DNA of 64,000 nucleotides, from contig NZ_NSFT01000010.1 of NCBI RefSeq assembly GCF_002294725.1, positions 124,001 to 188,000 on the forward strand. The letters run 5' to 3'. A model generated the notes under the pieces. It ran no database searches and was not told the DNA's origin. It was given only the letters and a program-made list of their open reading frames with translations. Source of the DNA: Mesorhizobium sp. WSM4313 (GTDB taxonomy: Bacteria; Pseudomonadota; Alphaproteobacteria; Rhizobiales; Rhizobiaceae). This document shows, one piece after another, positions 8,925 to 18,059 of the stretch. The position numbers and the translations under genes were made by a program. Each line of letters opens with the position of its first letter. Position 1 is the stretch's first letter.

Positions 8925-9821
8925 ATGGAAAAAATCACCGAACTGGCCGGGCTGATTGCCCGGCATGCCAGGGGTCCCGGCATTTCAAGCACCGCGATCC
9001 CCCGGCTGACGCTCATTCGTGCCGACCGGCCCAGCGCGCCGGTGCCGGCGGTCTATGAAGCCTCGCTTTGCATAATCGCCCAAGGATCGAAGCGCGTCTC
9101 GCTGGCAGACCAGAGCGTGGTCTATGATGCATCGAGCTATCTTCTTGTTTCGGTCGACCTGCCTCTGGTCGGCCATGTTCTCGAGGCCAGTCCGGCCGCG
9201 CCATATCTATGCTGCAAGATCGACTTCGACCTCGCGGCACTTGCCGATCTGCTGGTGACGGAGCGGCGGGCTTCTGGCGAAAAGGACTTGCCTGTGCTTG
9301 CGGTCTATCCGAGCGACCCGGACCTGATCGATGCCGCGAGCCGATTGGTGAAGCTGCTCGATCGCCCCGAAACCATCGATGTTCTGGCCCCGCTGATAGA
9401 GCGCGAAATCCTCTACCGTCTGCTTACCGGTCCGCATGGCGCAACGCTTCGTCAAATGGGAACCGTGGACAGCCACCTGAACCAGGTGAGCCGCGCGATC
9501 GCTACGATTCGGAACGGCTTCCAGGCGCAATTGCGGATCGACGAGATTGCCGCGGCGTCAGGCATGAGCGCGTCGTCGTTTCATGCTCACTTCAAGGCGA
9601 TCACGCGCATGACCCCGCTGGAATATCAAAAGCAGCTACGCCTGCAGGAAGCGCGAAGGCTGATGCTGGCCGACGGGGCCAACGCCGGCACGGCCGGTTT
9701 CGCGGTCGGCTATGACAGCCCGTCCCAGTTCAGCCGCGAATATCGGCGTCTGTTCGGCGCCCCGCCCCGTCAGGACATCGAGCGTCTTCAGGCCATACCC
9801 GGCTCGGCCGCGGCCTATTGA
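8925..9821 (+). CDS. AraC-family transcriptional regulator
   Basis: 298-residue regulator. The N-terminal AraC_N type cupin-like domain reads VYEASLCIIAQGSKRVSLAD. The C-terminal double helix-turn-helix includes IDEIAAASGMSASSFHAHFK and AGFAVGYDSPSQFSREYRR, ending FGAPPRQD. ATG 8925 (MEKITELAGLIARHA) matches the family start; an in-frame start at 8859 would add an unconserved tail. It most likely controls the divergent SDR gene. Confidence 0.88.
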   Translation: MEKITELAGLIARHARGPGISSTAIPRLTLIRADRPSAPVPAVYEASLCIIAQGSKRVSLADQSVVYDASSYLLVSVDLPLVGHVLEASPAAPYLCCKIDFDLAALADLLVTERRASGEKDLPVLAVYPSDPDLIDAASRLVKLLDRPETIDVLAPLIEREILYRLLTGPHGATLRQMGTVDSHLNQVSRAIATIRNGFQAQLRIDEIAAASGMSASSFHAHFKAITRMTPLEYQKQLRLQEARRLMLADGANAGTAGFAVGYDSPSQFSREYRRLFGAPPRQDIERLQAIPGSAAAY

Positions 9822-9894
9822 GGCCTTGGCCGAACGGGGTGCAGCCTGTCAACAGGCCCTGGATCGCCGGAGACTTTGCGCCGGACCGATCGGC

Positions 9895-10854
9895 TCAGGC
9901 CGCGTATCTTGCCATGACGGGCTGCCTCGACCACTGGGCATACCAGGTGTCGAAGAGCTTGAGCTGCTGCTCGGCATAACCGCGTTGGCTGTCGCTCAGC
10001 GCGTCCGTCTCGTTGAAGTGCAACCTGTATTCGGGATTACCCTTCAGCACCATCATGTGCTTGAAATAGAGCACGAGGTCCGGTCCCTCGTCGAAAGAGG
10101 ACAGCACGGCCAGTGCCGCGTCCAGTTCCTGCGCCAGCCGGCGCGCTTCGGCATCGCCTTGCGCCGCCGCCTGGCTGAGGCCCACCAGATGCAGCACTTC
10201 CTTGGGCAGGACATTGCCGATGCCGGTGATGGCGCCCGAAGCGCCGCAATTGACGAAGCCGTGGAAGACGGCGGTGTCGACGCCGATCATCAGCGCAACG
10301 TCGTCGTCGCGGCTGGTTATGTTTTCCGCCGCGTAGCGCAAATCCGCCGGGCCGCCGAACTCCTTGAAGCCGACCAGGTTCGGATGCTCGGCGCGCAGCG
10401 CGAAGAAGAGATCGGCGCGCGTGGCAAAGCCGTAATAGGGACTGTTGTAGATGACGGCCGGCAGGTCGGGCGCGGCGGCAAGGATCGCCTTGAAATGATG
10501 GCGCTGCGCCGTCACCGACGGCCCGCGCGAGAGCACGCGCGGTATCACCATCAGGCCCCGCGCGCCGACCTTTTGCGCGTGGGCGGCGTGCGCCACGGCG
10601 CTGGCGGTGTTGACCGCGCCTGTGCCGACAATCACCGGAACGCCGGCCTTCACCAGGCGCTCGACGCCTTCCATGCGCTGCGCGTCGGTCAGCAGCGGCC
10701 AGTCGCCCATGGAGCCGCAATAGACGACGGCCGACATGCCGGCGGCGATCAGCTCGCGTCCCTTGCGCACCAGCGCGTCGAAGTCGGGAAGGCGGTCATC
10801 GGTGCAAGGCGTCATCAGCGCCGGCATGCAGCCGGAAAAAACATTGGCGGTCAT
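9895..10854 (-). CDS. dihydrodipicolinate synthase (DapA) family protein
   Basis: 319-residue class I aldolase-fold protein. The Schiff-base lysine is in LVGFKEFGGP and the catalytic tyrosine in YNSPYYGF; the start region reads SGCMPALMTPCTDD. These enzymes cleave or form 2-oxo acids such as pyruvate adducts. The GSMGDWPLLTDAQR motif replaces the GTTGE of true DapA, so it is a paralogue acting on another substrate rather than the lysine enzyme. ATG 10854 has GGAGA upstream. It stands alone on the minus strand, about 100 bp after a quinone oxidoreductase gene. Confidence 0.85.
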   Translation of the reverse strand: MTANVFSGCMPALMTPCTDDRLPDFDALVRKGRELIAAGMSAVVYCGSMGDWPLLTDAQRMEGVERLVKAGVPVIVGTGAVNTASAVAHAAHAQKVGARGLMVIPRVLSRGPSVTAQRHHFKAILAAAPDLPAVIYNSPYYGFATRADLFFALRAEHPNLVGFKEFGGPADLRYAAENITSRDDDVALMIGVDTAVFHGFVNCGASGAITGIGNVLPKEVLHLVGLSQAAAQGDAEARRLAQELDAALAVLSSFDEGPDLVLYFKHMMVLKGNPEYRLHFNETDALSDSQRGYAEQQLKLFDTWYAQWSRQPVMARYAA

Positions 10855-10953
10855 CTTCGAAGTCTCCTTGAGGCACGCATGCGGAACGACCAGTTTGGCC
10901 CGACGCAGCACCGCTTGCCAAGCAGATAGTCGCTTTTCCGGCTGAAGAGAGCC

Positions 10954-11940
10954 TCAAACGGTCACCACGATCTTGCCGAACTGTTCGCCTGCTTCCAGAA
11001 AACGGTGCGCCTCGGCGATCTTCTCGAACGGAAACGTCCTGGCGATGACCGGCTTCAGCGCGCCTGCGGCGAGGCCGTCGAGGATGAAGGCCTTGGCGGC
11101 TTCAAGCCGGGCGGGATCGCCGGTGATCTCGTGGACAAGGTAGCCGCGCAGCGTCAACGTTTTCGTCAGGACATCGAACAGTGGGAACGGCGTCGGCTCG
11201 GGGCTGAGGCCGCCATATTCGATGAGAATGCCGCCGCGCGCCATGGCGGCCGTAAGCGGCGTGAAGATCGGGCCGCCGACCGCGTCGAGAACGACGCGAA
11301 CGCCTTGCGGTGCGATCTTCCTCAGCCTCGCTTCGATATCCTCCTCGGCCAAGGCCACCACATGCGCCGCGCCGGCATCGAGCAGCGCCGTCTTCTTGGC
11401 CGATGTTCGGGTGACGGCGATCGGCACCCCGCCAATTCTGTTGGCGATCTGGATGGCGGCCAGTCCGACGCTGCTCGACGCGGCGGTGATGACGACAGGC
11501 TCGTCAGGGCCGAGACGTGCGATATCGACCAGCGCGCCATAGGCGGTGAGATATTGCATCCATGTCGCGGCGGCGGCCTCGAACGAAAGCGATGGCGGAT
11601 GTTTCACCACAAGCTCGGCGGGAAAATTCACGAGCTGGCCATAGGCCGGCCAGCGCGCCATCGAGCGCGGCGGGATGATGCTGACCGCATCACCCAATGC
11701 GAAGACTTCCACGCCGGCTCCCGCCGCCTCGACGATCCCCGCCGCTTCGAGGCCGAGGCCGGACGGCAGCGTCGGCGTCTCGATGTAAGAGCCGTTGCGC
11801 ATCAAGGCTTCGGCGCGGTTCAAGCCCAACGCCCTGACGCGGATCCGCACCTCGCCGGGGCCTGGCCGCGGAACCTCCATATCCTCGATGCGAAGCACCT
11901 CGGGACCGCCGTGACTATGAAAGCGGACAACCCTTGCCAT
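10954..11940 (-). CDS. zinc-independent quinone oxidoreductase-like MDR protein
   Basis: 328-residue medium-chain dehydrogenase/reductase. The N-terminal GroES-like domain has GLEAAGIVEAAG, and the Rossmann part has AASSSVGLAAIQIANRIG, the NADPH-binding pattern of quinone oxidoreductases. The catalytic zinc Cys/His set of alcohol dehydrogenases is not evident. It is divergent from the LysR gene at 12043 across about 100 bp, so that LysR is its likely regulator. Confidence 0.88.
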   Translation of the reverse strand: MARVVRFHSHGGPEVLRIEDMEVPRPGPGEVRIRVRALGLNRAEALMRNGSYIETPTLPSGLGLEAAGIVEAAGAGVEVFALGDAVSIIPPRSMARWPAYGQLVNFPAELVVKHPPSLSFEAAAATWMQYLTAYGALVDIARLGPDEPVVITAASSSVGLAAIQIANRIGGVPIAVTRTSAKKTALLDAGAAHVVALAEEDIEARLRKIAPQGVRVVLDAVGGPIFTPLTAAMARGGILIEYGGLSPEPTPFPLFDVLTKTLTLRGYLVHEITGDPARLEAAKAFILDGLAAGALKPVIARTFPFEKIAEAHRFLEAGEQFGKIVVTV

Positions 11941-12042
11941 GCCTGCAACTCCGAACCCAACCGATGGAATTGACTATGCAGCGGTATCGAGAACGGATAA
12001 ATCGCCACGCAGGCAGAACAGTCGAAACATTTGGTTTTGAAT

Positions 12043-12945
12043 ATGGATCGCCTCGAAAGCATGGAGGTCTTCGTCAAGGCTGTCGATCTCGGCTCGTTCG
12101 CGGCCGCCGCGGCGGCGCTCGACCTGTCGGGGCCGATGGTCGGCAAGCATGTCCGCTTCCTCGAAGAGCGGCTCGGGATGCGGCTCATCAACCGCACCAC
12201 GCGCCGGCAGAGCCTGACCGACTTCGGGCGCGCTTATTACGAGCGCTGCCGCATCGTGCTGGCCGAAGCGCAAGCGGCCGATGCATTGGCAGCCGACCAG
12301 TTGTCCGAGCCGCGCGGAAAACTGCGCGTAACGATGCCGGCGCATTTCGGTCGCCATTGCGTCACGCCGATCCTAATCGAGCTGGCACGGCGTTATCCGA
12401 CGCTGGAATTGGACTTGTCGCTCAGCGATCGCTTCGCCGATCTCTTCGAAGACGGTTTCGACCTGGCGATCCGCACCGGCACGCTGGACGACAGGGCCGG
12501 CATCATCGCGCGCCGCGTCGCGCGCCAGCGCATGATCGTCTGCGCGTCGCCGTTCTACATCGAAAGCTTCGGCCGACCGCTTCAGCCCGAAGACATCGCC
12601 AGCCATCAGGCTATCGTCTACCGGCGGCTCGGCCATGTGCTGCAGCCATGGCTGTTTACGCGCGACGAGGGTTCGGTCGACGAGATCGTCCCGGCCGGCC
12701 GGCTGCGGCTCGACGACCTCGACGCCATCGCCGATGCGGCAACCGACGGCATGGGACTGGCCTGGCTGCCATACTGGCTGGTGCGACAACGCATCGAGGG
12801 CGGCACACTGGTCCGCCTGCTGCCTGAGCGACGCGACTATCTCTATGACTGCCACGCGCTTTGGCTGCAGACGCCGCACCTGCCGCTGAAAGTGCGGCTG
12901 GCCATCGACGCGCTGGCGGCGGGATTGCCGAAGATGATGAGCTAA
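12043..12945 (+). CDS. LysR-family transcriptional regulator
   Basis: 300-residue LysR protein: N-terminal winged helix (MDRLESMEVFVKAVDLGSFA, then SGPMVGKHVRFLEERLG) and a C-terminal substrate-binding domain from about residue 90. The ATG at 12043 is used rather than an upstream TTG because LysR proteins of this subgroup start MDR. It is divergent from the quinone oxidoreductase gene, which it probably regulates. Confidence 0.9.
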   Translation: MDRLESMEVFVKAVDLGSFAAAAAALDLSGPMVGKHVRFLEERLGMRLINRTTRRQSLTDFGRAYYERCRIVLAEAQAADALAADQLSEPRGKLRVTMPAHFGRHCVTPILIELARRYPTLELDLSLSDRFADLFEDGFDLAIRTGTLDDRAGIIARRVARQRMIVCASPFYIESFGRPLQPEDIASHQAIVYRRLGHVLQPWLFTRDEGSVDEIVPAGRLRLDDLDAIADAATDGMGLAWLPYWLVRQRIEGGTLVRLLPERRDYLYDCHALWLQTPHLPLKVRLAIDALAAGLPKMMS

Positions 12946-13070
12946 GTCCACGCCGGTTTCAGTCGCTGCATCACACCGAACCGCGTCAGCACCTTCGGCG
13001 GGAACAGATGATCGTAAGCCCCGAAACCTTCAGCACTGCGGCGGGTTCGACGGTCTATGCGCTGGAAGTC
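12942..13070 (-). pseudogene. possible C-terminal remnant of an unidentified gene
   Basis: A 42-codon open stretch without a start codon reads DFQRIDRRTRRS and ends YDHLFPPKVLTRFG, MQRLKPAWT, stop. The composition looks protein-like and the stop overlaps the LysR stop tail to tail. It has no start or ribosome site and follows directly after another small gene. I do not recognise the family; a decayed 3-prime end is the simplest reading, chance is possible. Confidence 0.25.
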
Positions 13071-13079
13071 TCATGCCTT

Positions 13080-13433
13080 TCACACCGTAGAGCGCAGAAT
13101 GGCCTGCATATGTTCTGGCAGGTCGAGCTCGCCGCGCGCCTCGATCTCCAAAAGGTATCGGGCCTTGGCCAGGCGGTCGCCTTGCTTGACCGCCCGATAG
13201 GCGCAGATGGCCAGCAGCGCCCTCTCCTCCTCTCGCCCGGCCTCGATGTGGTCACGGCTATGGCTGCCCCTTTTGTGGACGGCCTTGCCGAACGCTGCGT
13301 ACGCTGCCTTGTGCGCCTCAATCAGGGCGAACAGGTCATTGGATGGTTGCCGGTCAGGCCTCGGCGCCTTCGTGCCGTGACCGTTTGCTGTGACGGTCGA
13401 GGCGACGACCGCGCAGCCGGAATGAAAGAGCAA
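13080..13433 (-). CDS. hypothetical protein, possible degenerate start
   Basis: 117-residue reading from TTG 13433. The N-terminus (LLFHSGCAVVASTVTANG) looks like a signal segment; the body has a repeated-type motif LFALIEAHKAAYAAFGKAV common in rhizobial hypothetical proteins. Upstream, SRISRRALLF would complete a twin-arginine-like signal, and a strong AGAGGAGAG ribosome site sits 6 nt before an ACG codon at 13457, where an ATG would be expected. The native start may therefore have mutated to ACG. Function unknown. Confidence 0.5.
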   Translation of the reverse strand: MLFHSGCAVVASTVTANGHGTKAPRPDRQPSNDLFALIEAHKAAYAAFGKAVHKRGSHSRDHIEAGREEERALLAICAYRAVKQGDRLAKARYLLEIEARGELDLPEHMQAILRSTV

Positions 13434-13898
13434 GGCGCGGCGGCTGATCCTGGACGTGGCGAACTCTCCTCTTCACTTCACGGCAGCCCCGAGCGGATGC
13501 CGTGAACATCACCAACACCGTAACACAACGGTTCGCGCATTCATGTCAGGATGGAATAGCGAGGAAAACGCGCTTGAGGCTCGAGCGCGAAATATTCGAG
13601 CCGGCGGCGGCCGACCGGGACCGGAGCCGGTGAAGGGATCGACATCCAAATGCAGGCCGAGCGCTTCGCTGGTCTGATCGGCGGATTCCCGACGCAGATA
13701 AGAAAAAGGCCGGGCGCGAAAGCGGCCCGGCCAAAGTATGAAGGTCATAACCTTCAGAGGGGAACATCGCCCGGCGCAATGGGAGGAAAACACCGAGCGA
13801 TGGTTCCTATGTGGGCCTGAAGCGGCATATTTTCCACGAACGGAATTCCAAAAAAGACGGGAAACGCGAAAAAATCTCCCTCAAATCCGACGAAATCG
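13434..13898. other. intergenic stretch, about 465 bp
   Basis: No convincing gene. It holds the ribosome-site region of the hypothetical gene on the left, a minus-strand terminator at 13708-13732 and a small inverted repeat GAAGGT-CATA-ACCTTC around 13741-13756. Several overlapping open frames lack ribosome sites and look like chance in GC-rich DNA. Confidence 0.5.
13708..13732 (-). terminator. rho-independent terminator for the oxygenase gene
   Basis: On the minus strand an 8-bp GGCCGGGC/GCCCGGCC stem with a 9-nt loop is followed by TTTTTCTT. It lies about 170 bp after the stop of the 2-oxoglutarate oxygenase gene and points the same way. Confidence 0.75.
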
Positions 13899-14918
13899 TC
13901 AGCCGATGGCCGCTGCTTTTTCCAGAAGGTCGGCATAGTGACGCCGCGCCACGTCGGGATGCGACCGCAGCCGGCTTTTCAGCACATTGGTTCCGACGTT
14001 GCGGAAGAGCGGATTGTCGGGATCGCTGGCCGGGCCGCGCGCTTCGGCCGCGAGCTCCTCCGGCAGGTCGAGCAGCGGGATCGTGGCATCGAGCCGGGCG
14101 CTGAAGAAGAACGGCACCGAAATCCGTTCGACGCCGGCCGGCGGCGTGACGACGCGATGCACGGTTGCCCTGAGATAGCCGTTCGAGGCGAGCTCCAGCA
14201 ACTCGCCGATGTTGACGACGAGCGTTCGCGGGATCGGGTCGACATCGACCCAGCTGCCGTCATATTCGACCTGGAGGCCCTTGTTCTCGTCCTGCAGCAG
14301 AAGCGTGAGAAACCCGCCATCCTTATGCGCGCCGACGCCCTGGTCGTCGCCGGTGGCATTGCGGCCGGGATAGCGCACGATCTTCATGCGATGGTTCGGT
14401 TCGCCGCGATAGATCGGATCGAAAGCGTCCTCCGGCTGGTCGAGCGACAGCGCGAAGGCTTTCAGCAGCCGGATCGCCACATCGGTCGCCTTGGCCTGCC
14501 AGGCAAGCAGCGCGGGCTTGAGATCGGGAAGCGCGGCAGGCCACTGGTTCGGACCCTGCAGCCGCGTCCAGGCCGGCACGCCCGGCCCTTGCGCAATCGT
14601 CGTGCGCTCGACGCCGATGTCGAGCTGCTCGCGCCAGTCGGCCTTGCCTTTGGTCAGCTCGCCGCCGGCGCGCGTATAGCCGCGAAACTGCGGCGACTTG
14701 ACCATTTCGATGTCGAGCTTGTCGGCCTCCGGCAAAGCGAAGAAGCGGCGCGCGGCGCCCAGCACTGCATCGATCTCCGGCTGGGTGATGCCGTGGCCGC
14801 TCAGATAGAAGAAGCCGACATCGCGCGCGGCGGTACGCAGATCGAACAGAAATGTCCGCAGTTCCGATGCGCCCTGCTCCAGGCGATCGAGATCGAGCAC
14901 CGGGATTATTCTGGCCAT
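13899..14918 (-). CDS. 2-oxoglutarate/Fe(II)-dependent oxygenase, isopenicillin N synthase family
   Basis: 339-residue soluble oxygenase. The N-terminal DIOX_N domain has FFYLSGHGI; the iron site is H-x-D in GAHKDGGFLTLL plus a distal His in TVHRVVTP; the 2-oxoglutarate Arg-x-Ser motif is RISVPFFFS. Such enzymes hydroxylate or desaturate small molecules. No partner genes are in the operon, so the substrate cannot be inferred. Two copies of an intergenic repeat lie just upstream of its start. Confidence 0.88.
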   Translation of the reverse strand: MARIIPVLDLDRLEQGASELRTFLFDLRTAARDVGFFYLSGHGITQPEIDAVLGAARRFFALPEADKLDIEMVKSPQFRGYTRAGGELTKGKADWREQLDIGVERTTIAQGPGVPAWTRLQGPNQWPAALPDLKPALLAWQAKATDVAIRLLKAFALSLDQPEDAFDPIYRGEPNHRMKIVRYPGRNATGDDQGVGAHKDGGFLTLLLQDENKGLQVEYDGSWVDVDPIPRTLVVNIGELLELASNGYLRATVHRVVTPPAGVERISVPFFFSARLDATIPLLDLPEELAAEARGPASDPDNPLFRNVGTNVLKSRLRSHPDVARRHYADLLEKAAAIG

Positions 14919-14953
14919 GGACAGGCTCCTCTTGGCGGTAACTCTTTGTTTTT

Positions 14954-15000
14954 CGCAATCCCGGACGGAAAACTGCTGCGCACTTTCACGGAATTGCTCT
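14954..15000. repeat. rhizobial intergenic repeat, copy 1
   Basis: A 47-bp unit running CGCAAT...GGACGGAAAAC...GCGCACTTT...GGAATTGCTCT. It closely matches copy 2 a few bases downstream and, in reverse orientation, copy 3 near 23749. Ends are imperfect inverted repeats (GCAATTCC/GGAATTGC). Confidence 0.7.
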
Positions 15001-15012
15001 CTTTAGTTTTGG

Positions 15013-15060
15013 CGCAATTCCGAACGGAAAACCGCTACGCACTTTTCCTGGAATTGCTCT
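15013..15060. repeat. rhizobial intergenic repeat, copy 2
   Basis: Second unit in the same orientation (CGCAATTCCGAACGGAAAAC to GGAATTGCTCT), 12 bp after copy 1. Its GCAATTCC start and GGAATTGC end pair as an inverted repeat. Confidence 0.75.
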
Positions 15061-15203
15061 AGCGACCCCTTGGCACGATGACATCAGCATCATCACGGGT
15101 GAAGAAACGCACCGCTCAATCTCGTTGCAAACGGAGCAAGCCGGCGCTCAATTCCCGTCTTTTGCGGCAAATTGCGTTCGCGCCGGCGCCCTTGCTCGCC
15201 CGG

Positions 15204-15857
15204 TCAGCGATGATCCAGCCGCGCGACGAGCCGGTCGCCGATCCACTGGATGCCGCAGACCAGCACGATGAGAACGACGACCACGGCGACCATGACGCTG
15301 GTCTCGAAGCGTTGGTAGCCGTAGCGGATGGCCAGGTCGCCGAGACCGCCGGCACCGATGGCGCCGGCCATGGCCGAGGCGCCGACCAGCGTCACCAGCG
15401 TCACCGTGAAGCCGGCGACGATGCCCGGCAGCGCCTCCGGCACCAGCACCTCGCGGATGATCGTCCAGCGATTACCACCCATGGCGCGCGCCGCCTCGAT
15501 CAGCCCGTGGTCGACCTCGCGCAGCGACACTTCGGCGATGCGGGCGTAGTAGGGCGTGGCGGCGATCGACAACGGCACGATCGCCGCCCAGGTGCCGATC
15601 GAGGTGCCGACGATCAGCCGCGTCACCGGGATCAATGCGACCAGCAGGATGATGAACGGCACCGAGCGGAAGCCATTGATGATGGCGCCGAGAACGCGGT
15701 TCACCCAAATGTTCTCCGCAATGCCGCCACGATCGGTGGCGACCAAGGCAAGGCCGAGCGGCAGGCCGAAGACGAGCGATATGATACCGGACGCGCCGGT
15801 CATCAGCACCGTTTCCCAGATCGAGCGAAGCAGGAGTTCAAACAGGACCGGCGACAT
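15204..15857 (-). CDS. metI: methionine ABC transporter permease
   Basis: 217-residue inner-membrane permease with about five hydrophobic segments and the EAA loop (LIEAARAMGGNRWTIIREV). It imports D/L-methionine with MetN and MetQ. ATG 15857 has a strong GGAGGT ribosome site 8 nt away; a TTG two codons earlier is less likely. The start overlaps the metN end by 20 nt, so translation is coupled. Last gene of metQ-metN-metI. Confidence 0.92.
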   Translation of the reverse strand: MSPVLFELLLRSIWETVLMTGASGIISLVFGLPLGLALVATDRGGIAENIWVNRVLGAIINGFRSVPFIILLVALIPVTRLIVGTSIGTWAAIVPLSIAATPYYARIAEVSLREVDHGLIEAARAMGGNRWTIIREVLVPEALPGIVAGFTVTLVTLVGASAMAGAIGAGGLGDLAIRYGYQRFETSVMVAVVVVLIVLVCGIQWIGDRLVARLDHR

Positions 15858-16926
15858 GGCCAAGCACCTCCACCCGCGCGCCGCGGTCCTTCAGGAATGT
15901 CGTCACCCGCGCAAGATGCGCGGCTTCAGCGCCGGCAACGGCCAGGAACAGCGTGCCGACAGGCTGACCTTGGACATGATCGACGCCGCCCTGCACCAGG
16001 CGGAATTGGCCTGGCACCGCTGCGGCAAGATCGGAAAGCAAAGCACCGCGCGCTGCCTCGCCGGCCACATCGATCCGGAGAATCGTTTCCGCGCCTTCGC
16101 CCGGAATCAATCGGCTGGCGATCTCGGGCGGCAATTGCGGCCGGATGCTGCCGAGCAGGCTGCGGGTGATCTCCGATTCCGGATTGGCGAAGACCTGCCA
16201 GACCGCCCCTTCCTCGACGATCCGGCCGGCATCGATCACCGCCACGCGGTCGGCGATCGAACGGATCACCTCCATCTCATGGGTGATGAGCAGGATTGTG
16301 AGACCGAGCCTGGAATTGATGTCCTTGAGCAGCGCCAGGATCGAGCGCGTCGTCTCCGGATCGAGCGCCGAGGTCGCCTCGTCCGACAAGAGCAGCGCCG
16401 GCCGCGCGGCGAGCGCCCTGGCGATCCCGACACGCTGCTTCTGTCCGCCCGACAGCGACGCCGGATAGGCCTTGGCTTTCTCCGACAGACCGACGAGCTG
16501 CAGCAGTTCCGCCGCGCGGGCCAAGCGCTCGGCGCGCGGGCGGCCTTCGATCTTGAGCGGCAGCGCGACATTCTCCTCGACTGTCTTGGCAGACAGCAGG
16601 TTGAAGTGCTGGAACACCATGCCGATGCGGCGGCGCAGCGGCTGCAGCTCGCGTTCGCTCAGGCGGCCGATTTCGCGGCCCTCGATGAAGACCTCGCCGG
16701 AATCGGGCCGCTCCAGCCCGTTCAGACAGCGGATCAGCGTCGACTTGCCGGCACCGCTGCGGCCGATGATCCCGAGGATCTCGCCCTTCTGAACGGTCAG
16801 CGAGACACCGTCCAGCGCCGCCGTCGCGCCGAAGCGGCGCTTCAGGCCGACGAGGCGGACAACGTCTTCCCGCCCGGTTGGCTGGTAGACCGGATCGGCG
16901 CGTTCGGCCGTGACATGCTGGTTCAT
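15838..16926 (-). CDS. metN: methionine ABC transporter ATP-binding protein
   Basis: 362-residue ATPase. Walker A is GRSGAGKST, the ABC signature SLSGGQKQR and Walker B ALLLSDEATSALD. A C-terminal NIL domain (about residues 270-355) senses methionine and inhibits transport in this family. ATG 16926 has GGA 7 nt upstream; an ATG six bases earlier is crowded against it. It follows metQ after a hairpin at 16960-16985. Confidence 0.93.
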   Translation of the reverse strand: MNQHVTAERADPVYQPTGREDVVRLVGLKRRFGATAALDGVSLTVQKGEILGIIGRSGAGKSTLIRCLNGLERPDSGEVFIEGREIGRLSERELQPLRRRIGMVFQHFNLLSAKTVEENVALPLKIEGRPRAERLARAAELLQLVGLSEKAKAYPASLSGGQKQRVGIARALAARPALLLSDEATSALDPETTRSILALLKDINSRLGLTILLITHEMEVIRSIADRVAVIDAGRIVEEGAVWQVFANPESEITRSLLGSIRPQLPPEIASRLIPGEGAETILRIDVAGEAARGALLSDLAAAVPGQFRLVQGGVDHVQGQPVGTLFLAVAGAEAAHLARVTTFLKDRGARVEVLGHVAGPV

Positions 16927-16959
16927 TTCCATGTCCGTTTCTGTGCCGCGCAAACGCAC

Positions 16960-16985
16960 GGCGGCCCGCTCAGCAGCGGGCCGCC
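16960..16985 (-). terminator. hairpin between metQ and metN
   Basis: 11-bp GGCGGCCCGCT/AGCGGGCCGCC stem with a 4-nt loop, 23 nt after the metQ stop. Without a U tract it is more likely an RNA-stabilising or partial-attenuation element that lowers metN-metI expression relative to the binding protein. Confidence 0.6.
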
Positions 16986-17008
16986 TATTTCTGCCAGCCA
17001 GGCGCCGA

Positions 17009-17851
17009 TCAATAGGCGCTGATCCCGGTGCCCTTGTAGACCTTATCGAACTCGGCCTTCACCGTTTCGTTCTGGTAGGAAGCGACCAGCGTCTTCACCC
17101 AGGGCTCGTTCTCGTTGCCCGCTTTGACAGCGATGAAGTTGCGGTAGGGATTGTCGGCGACCGGCTCCTGCGCGATGCGGTTTTCAGGGCCGAGGCCGCT
17201 CTTCAGCGCCCAGTCGGTGTTGACGACGGCAGCGTCGAGATCGTCCACCGAGCGTCCGACGATGCCGGCGTCGAGCTCCTTGATCTCGAGCTTCTTCGGG
17301 TTCTCGGCAATGTCGGCGGTGGTCGCCAGGATGCCGGTGCCGTCCTTGAGCTTGATCAGGCCTTCATGCTCCAGGACATGCAGCGCGCGCCCTTCGTTGG
17401 ACGGGTCGTTCGGCAGGCCGATCACCGCGCCTTCCGGCAAGTCGGCGACCTTGGCATGCTTCTTCGAATAGAGGCCGATCGGCCAGACGCCGGTATAGCC
17501 GACCGGCACGATGTGATAGCCCTGCGTCTTGATCTGGTTGTCGAGATAGGGCTTGTGCTGGAAGGCGTTGGCGTCGATCTCGCCGCGCTCCAGCGCCTCG
17601 TTGGGCTGGGTGTAGTCGTTGAAGACGACGGTCTCGATCGTCAGCCCTTTCTTGGCCGCCTCGGCGGTGACGACGCGCCAGACATCCTCATCCTCGCCGC
17701 TGATGATGCCGACCTTGATCGACTTCTTGTCCTCGGCGAGGGAGGGCGACGGCGCGGTCAGGCCGATGACGGCCAATGTCGTGGCGAGAAGTGCCGCCAG
17801 TCCGGCGCGCCTGGTGATTGTCGTAACGAGAGAATTTGAAGCGTCGGACAT
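17009..17851 (-). CDS. metQ: methionine ABC transporter substrate-binding protein
   Basis: 280-residue periplasmic protein with a Sec signal (about residues 1-39, ending PSPSLAEDK) and the NlpA/MetQ domain: VGIISGEDEDVW, then NAFQHKPYLD and GLPNDPSNEGRAL. No lipobox cysteine is evident, so it is probably soluble periplasmic. ATG 17851 has AAGGA upstream. First gene of the methionine importer operon; I looked upstream for a SAM riboswitch and did not see one. Confidence 0.92.
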   Translation of the reverse strand: MSDASNSLVTTITRRAGLAALLATTLAVIGLTAPSPSLAEDKKSIKVGIISGEDEDVWRVVTAEAAKKGLTIETVVFNDYTQPNEALERGEIDANAFQHKPYLDNQIKTQGYHIVPVGYTGVWPIGLYSKKHAKVADLPEGAVIGLPNDPSNEGRALHVLEHEGLIKLKDGTGILATTADIAENPKKLEIKELDAGIVGRSVDDLDAAVVNTDWALKSGLGPENRIAQEPVADNPYRNFIAVKAGNENEPWVKTLVASYQNETVKAEFDKVYKGTGISAY

Positions 17852-18059
17852 GATGCGTTCCTTGCGTCCCTGAAATCATTGCGGCCTGGCGGGATGCGAA
17901 GCCTTGATCTCAGGATCACCAATGCTGCCTCATTGGGCAAAGAAGCGCTTTTCCTCTCAAACGAGAGGCGGAAAATATTCTCTCAAAGATTTTGTGACTT
18001 GGAGAACATCGGCTGCTGGTAAGCGGATATCGATGGTCAGGTGGTGGACGCTTGCGCGC

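Noticed and set aside
9712..10929. 405-codon plus-strand frame over the DapA-family gene
   Set aside because: Antisense shadow; no ribosome site and no family resemblance.
15556..17022. 488-codon plus-strand frame over metI/metN
   Set aside because: Antisense shadow of clear ABC transporter genes.
17852..18059. Possible SAM riboswitch upstream of metQ
   Set aside because: I compared by eye with SAM-II type sequences and saw no match; only a short CCTCTC/GAGAGG hairpin and a repeated TTTGAGAG are present.
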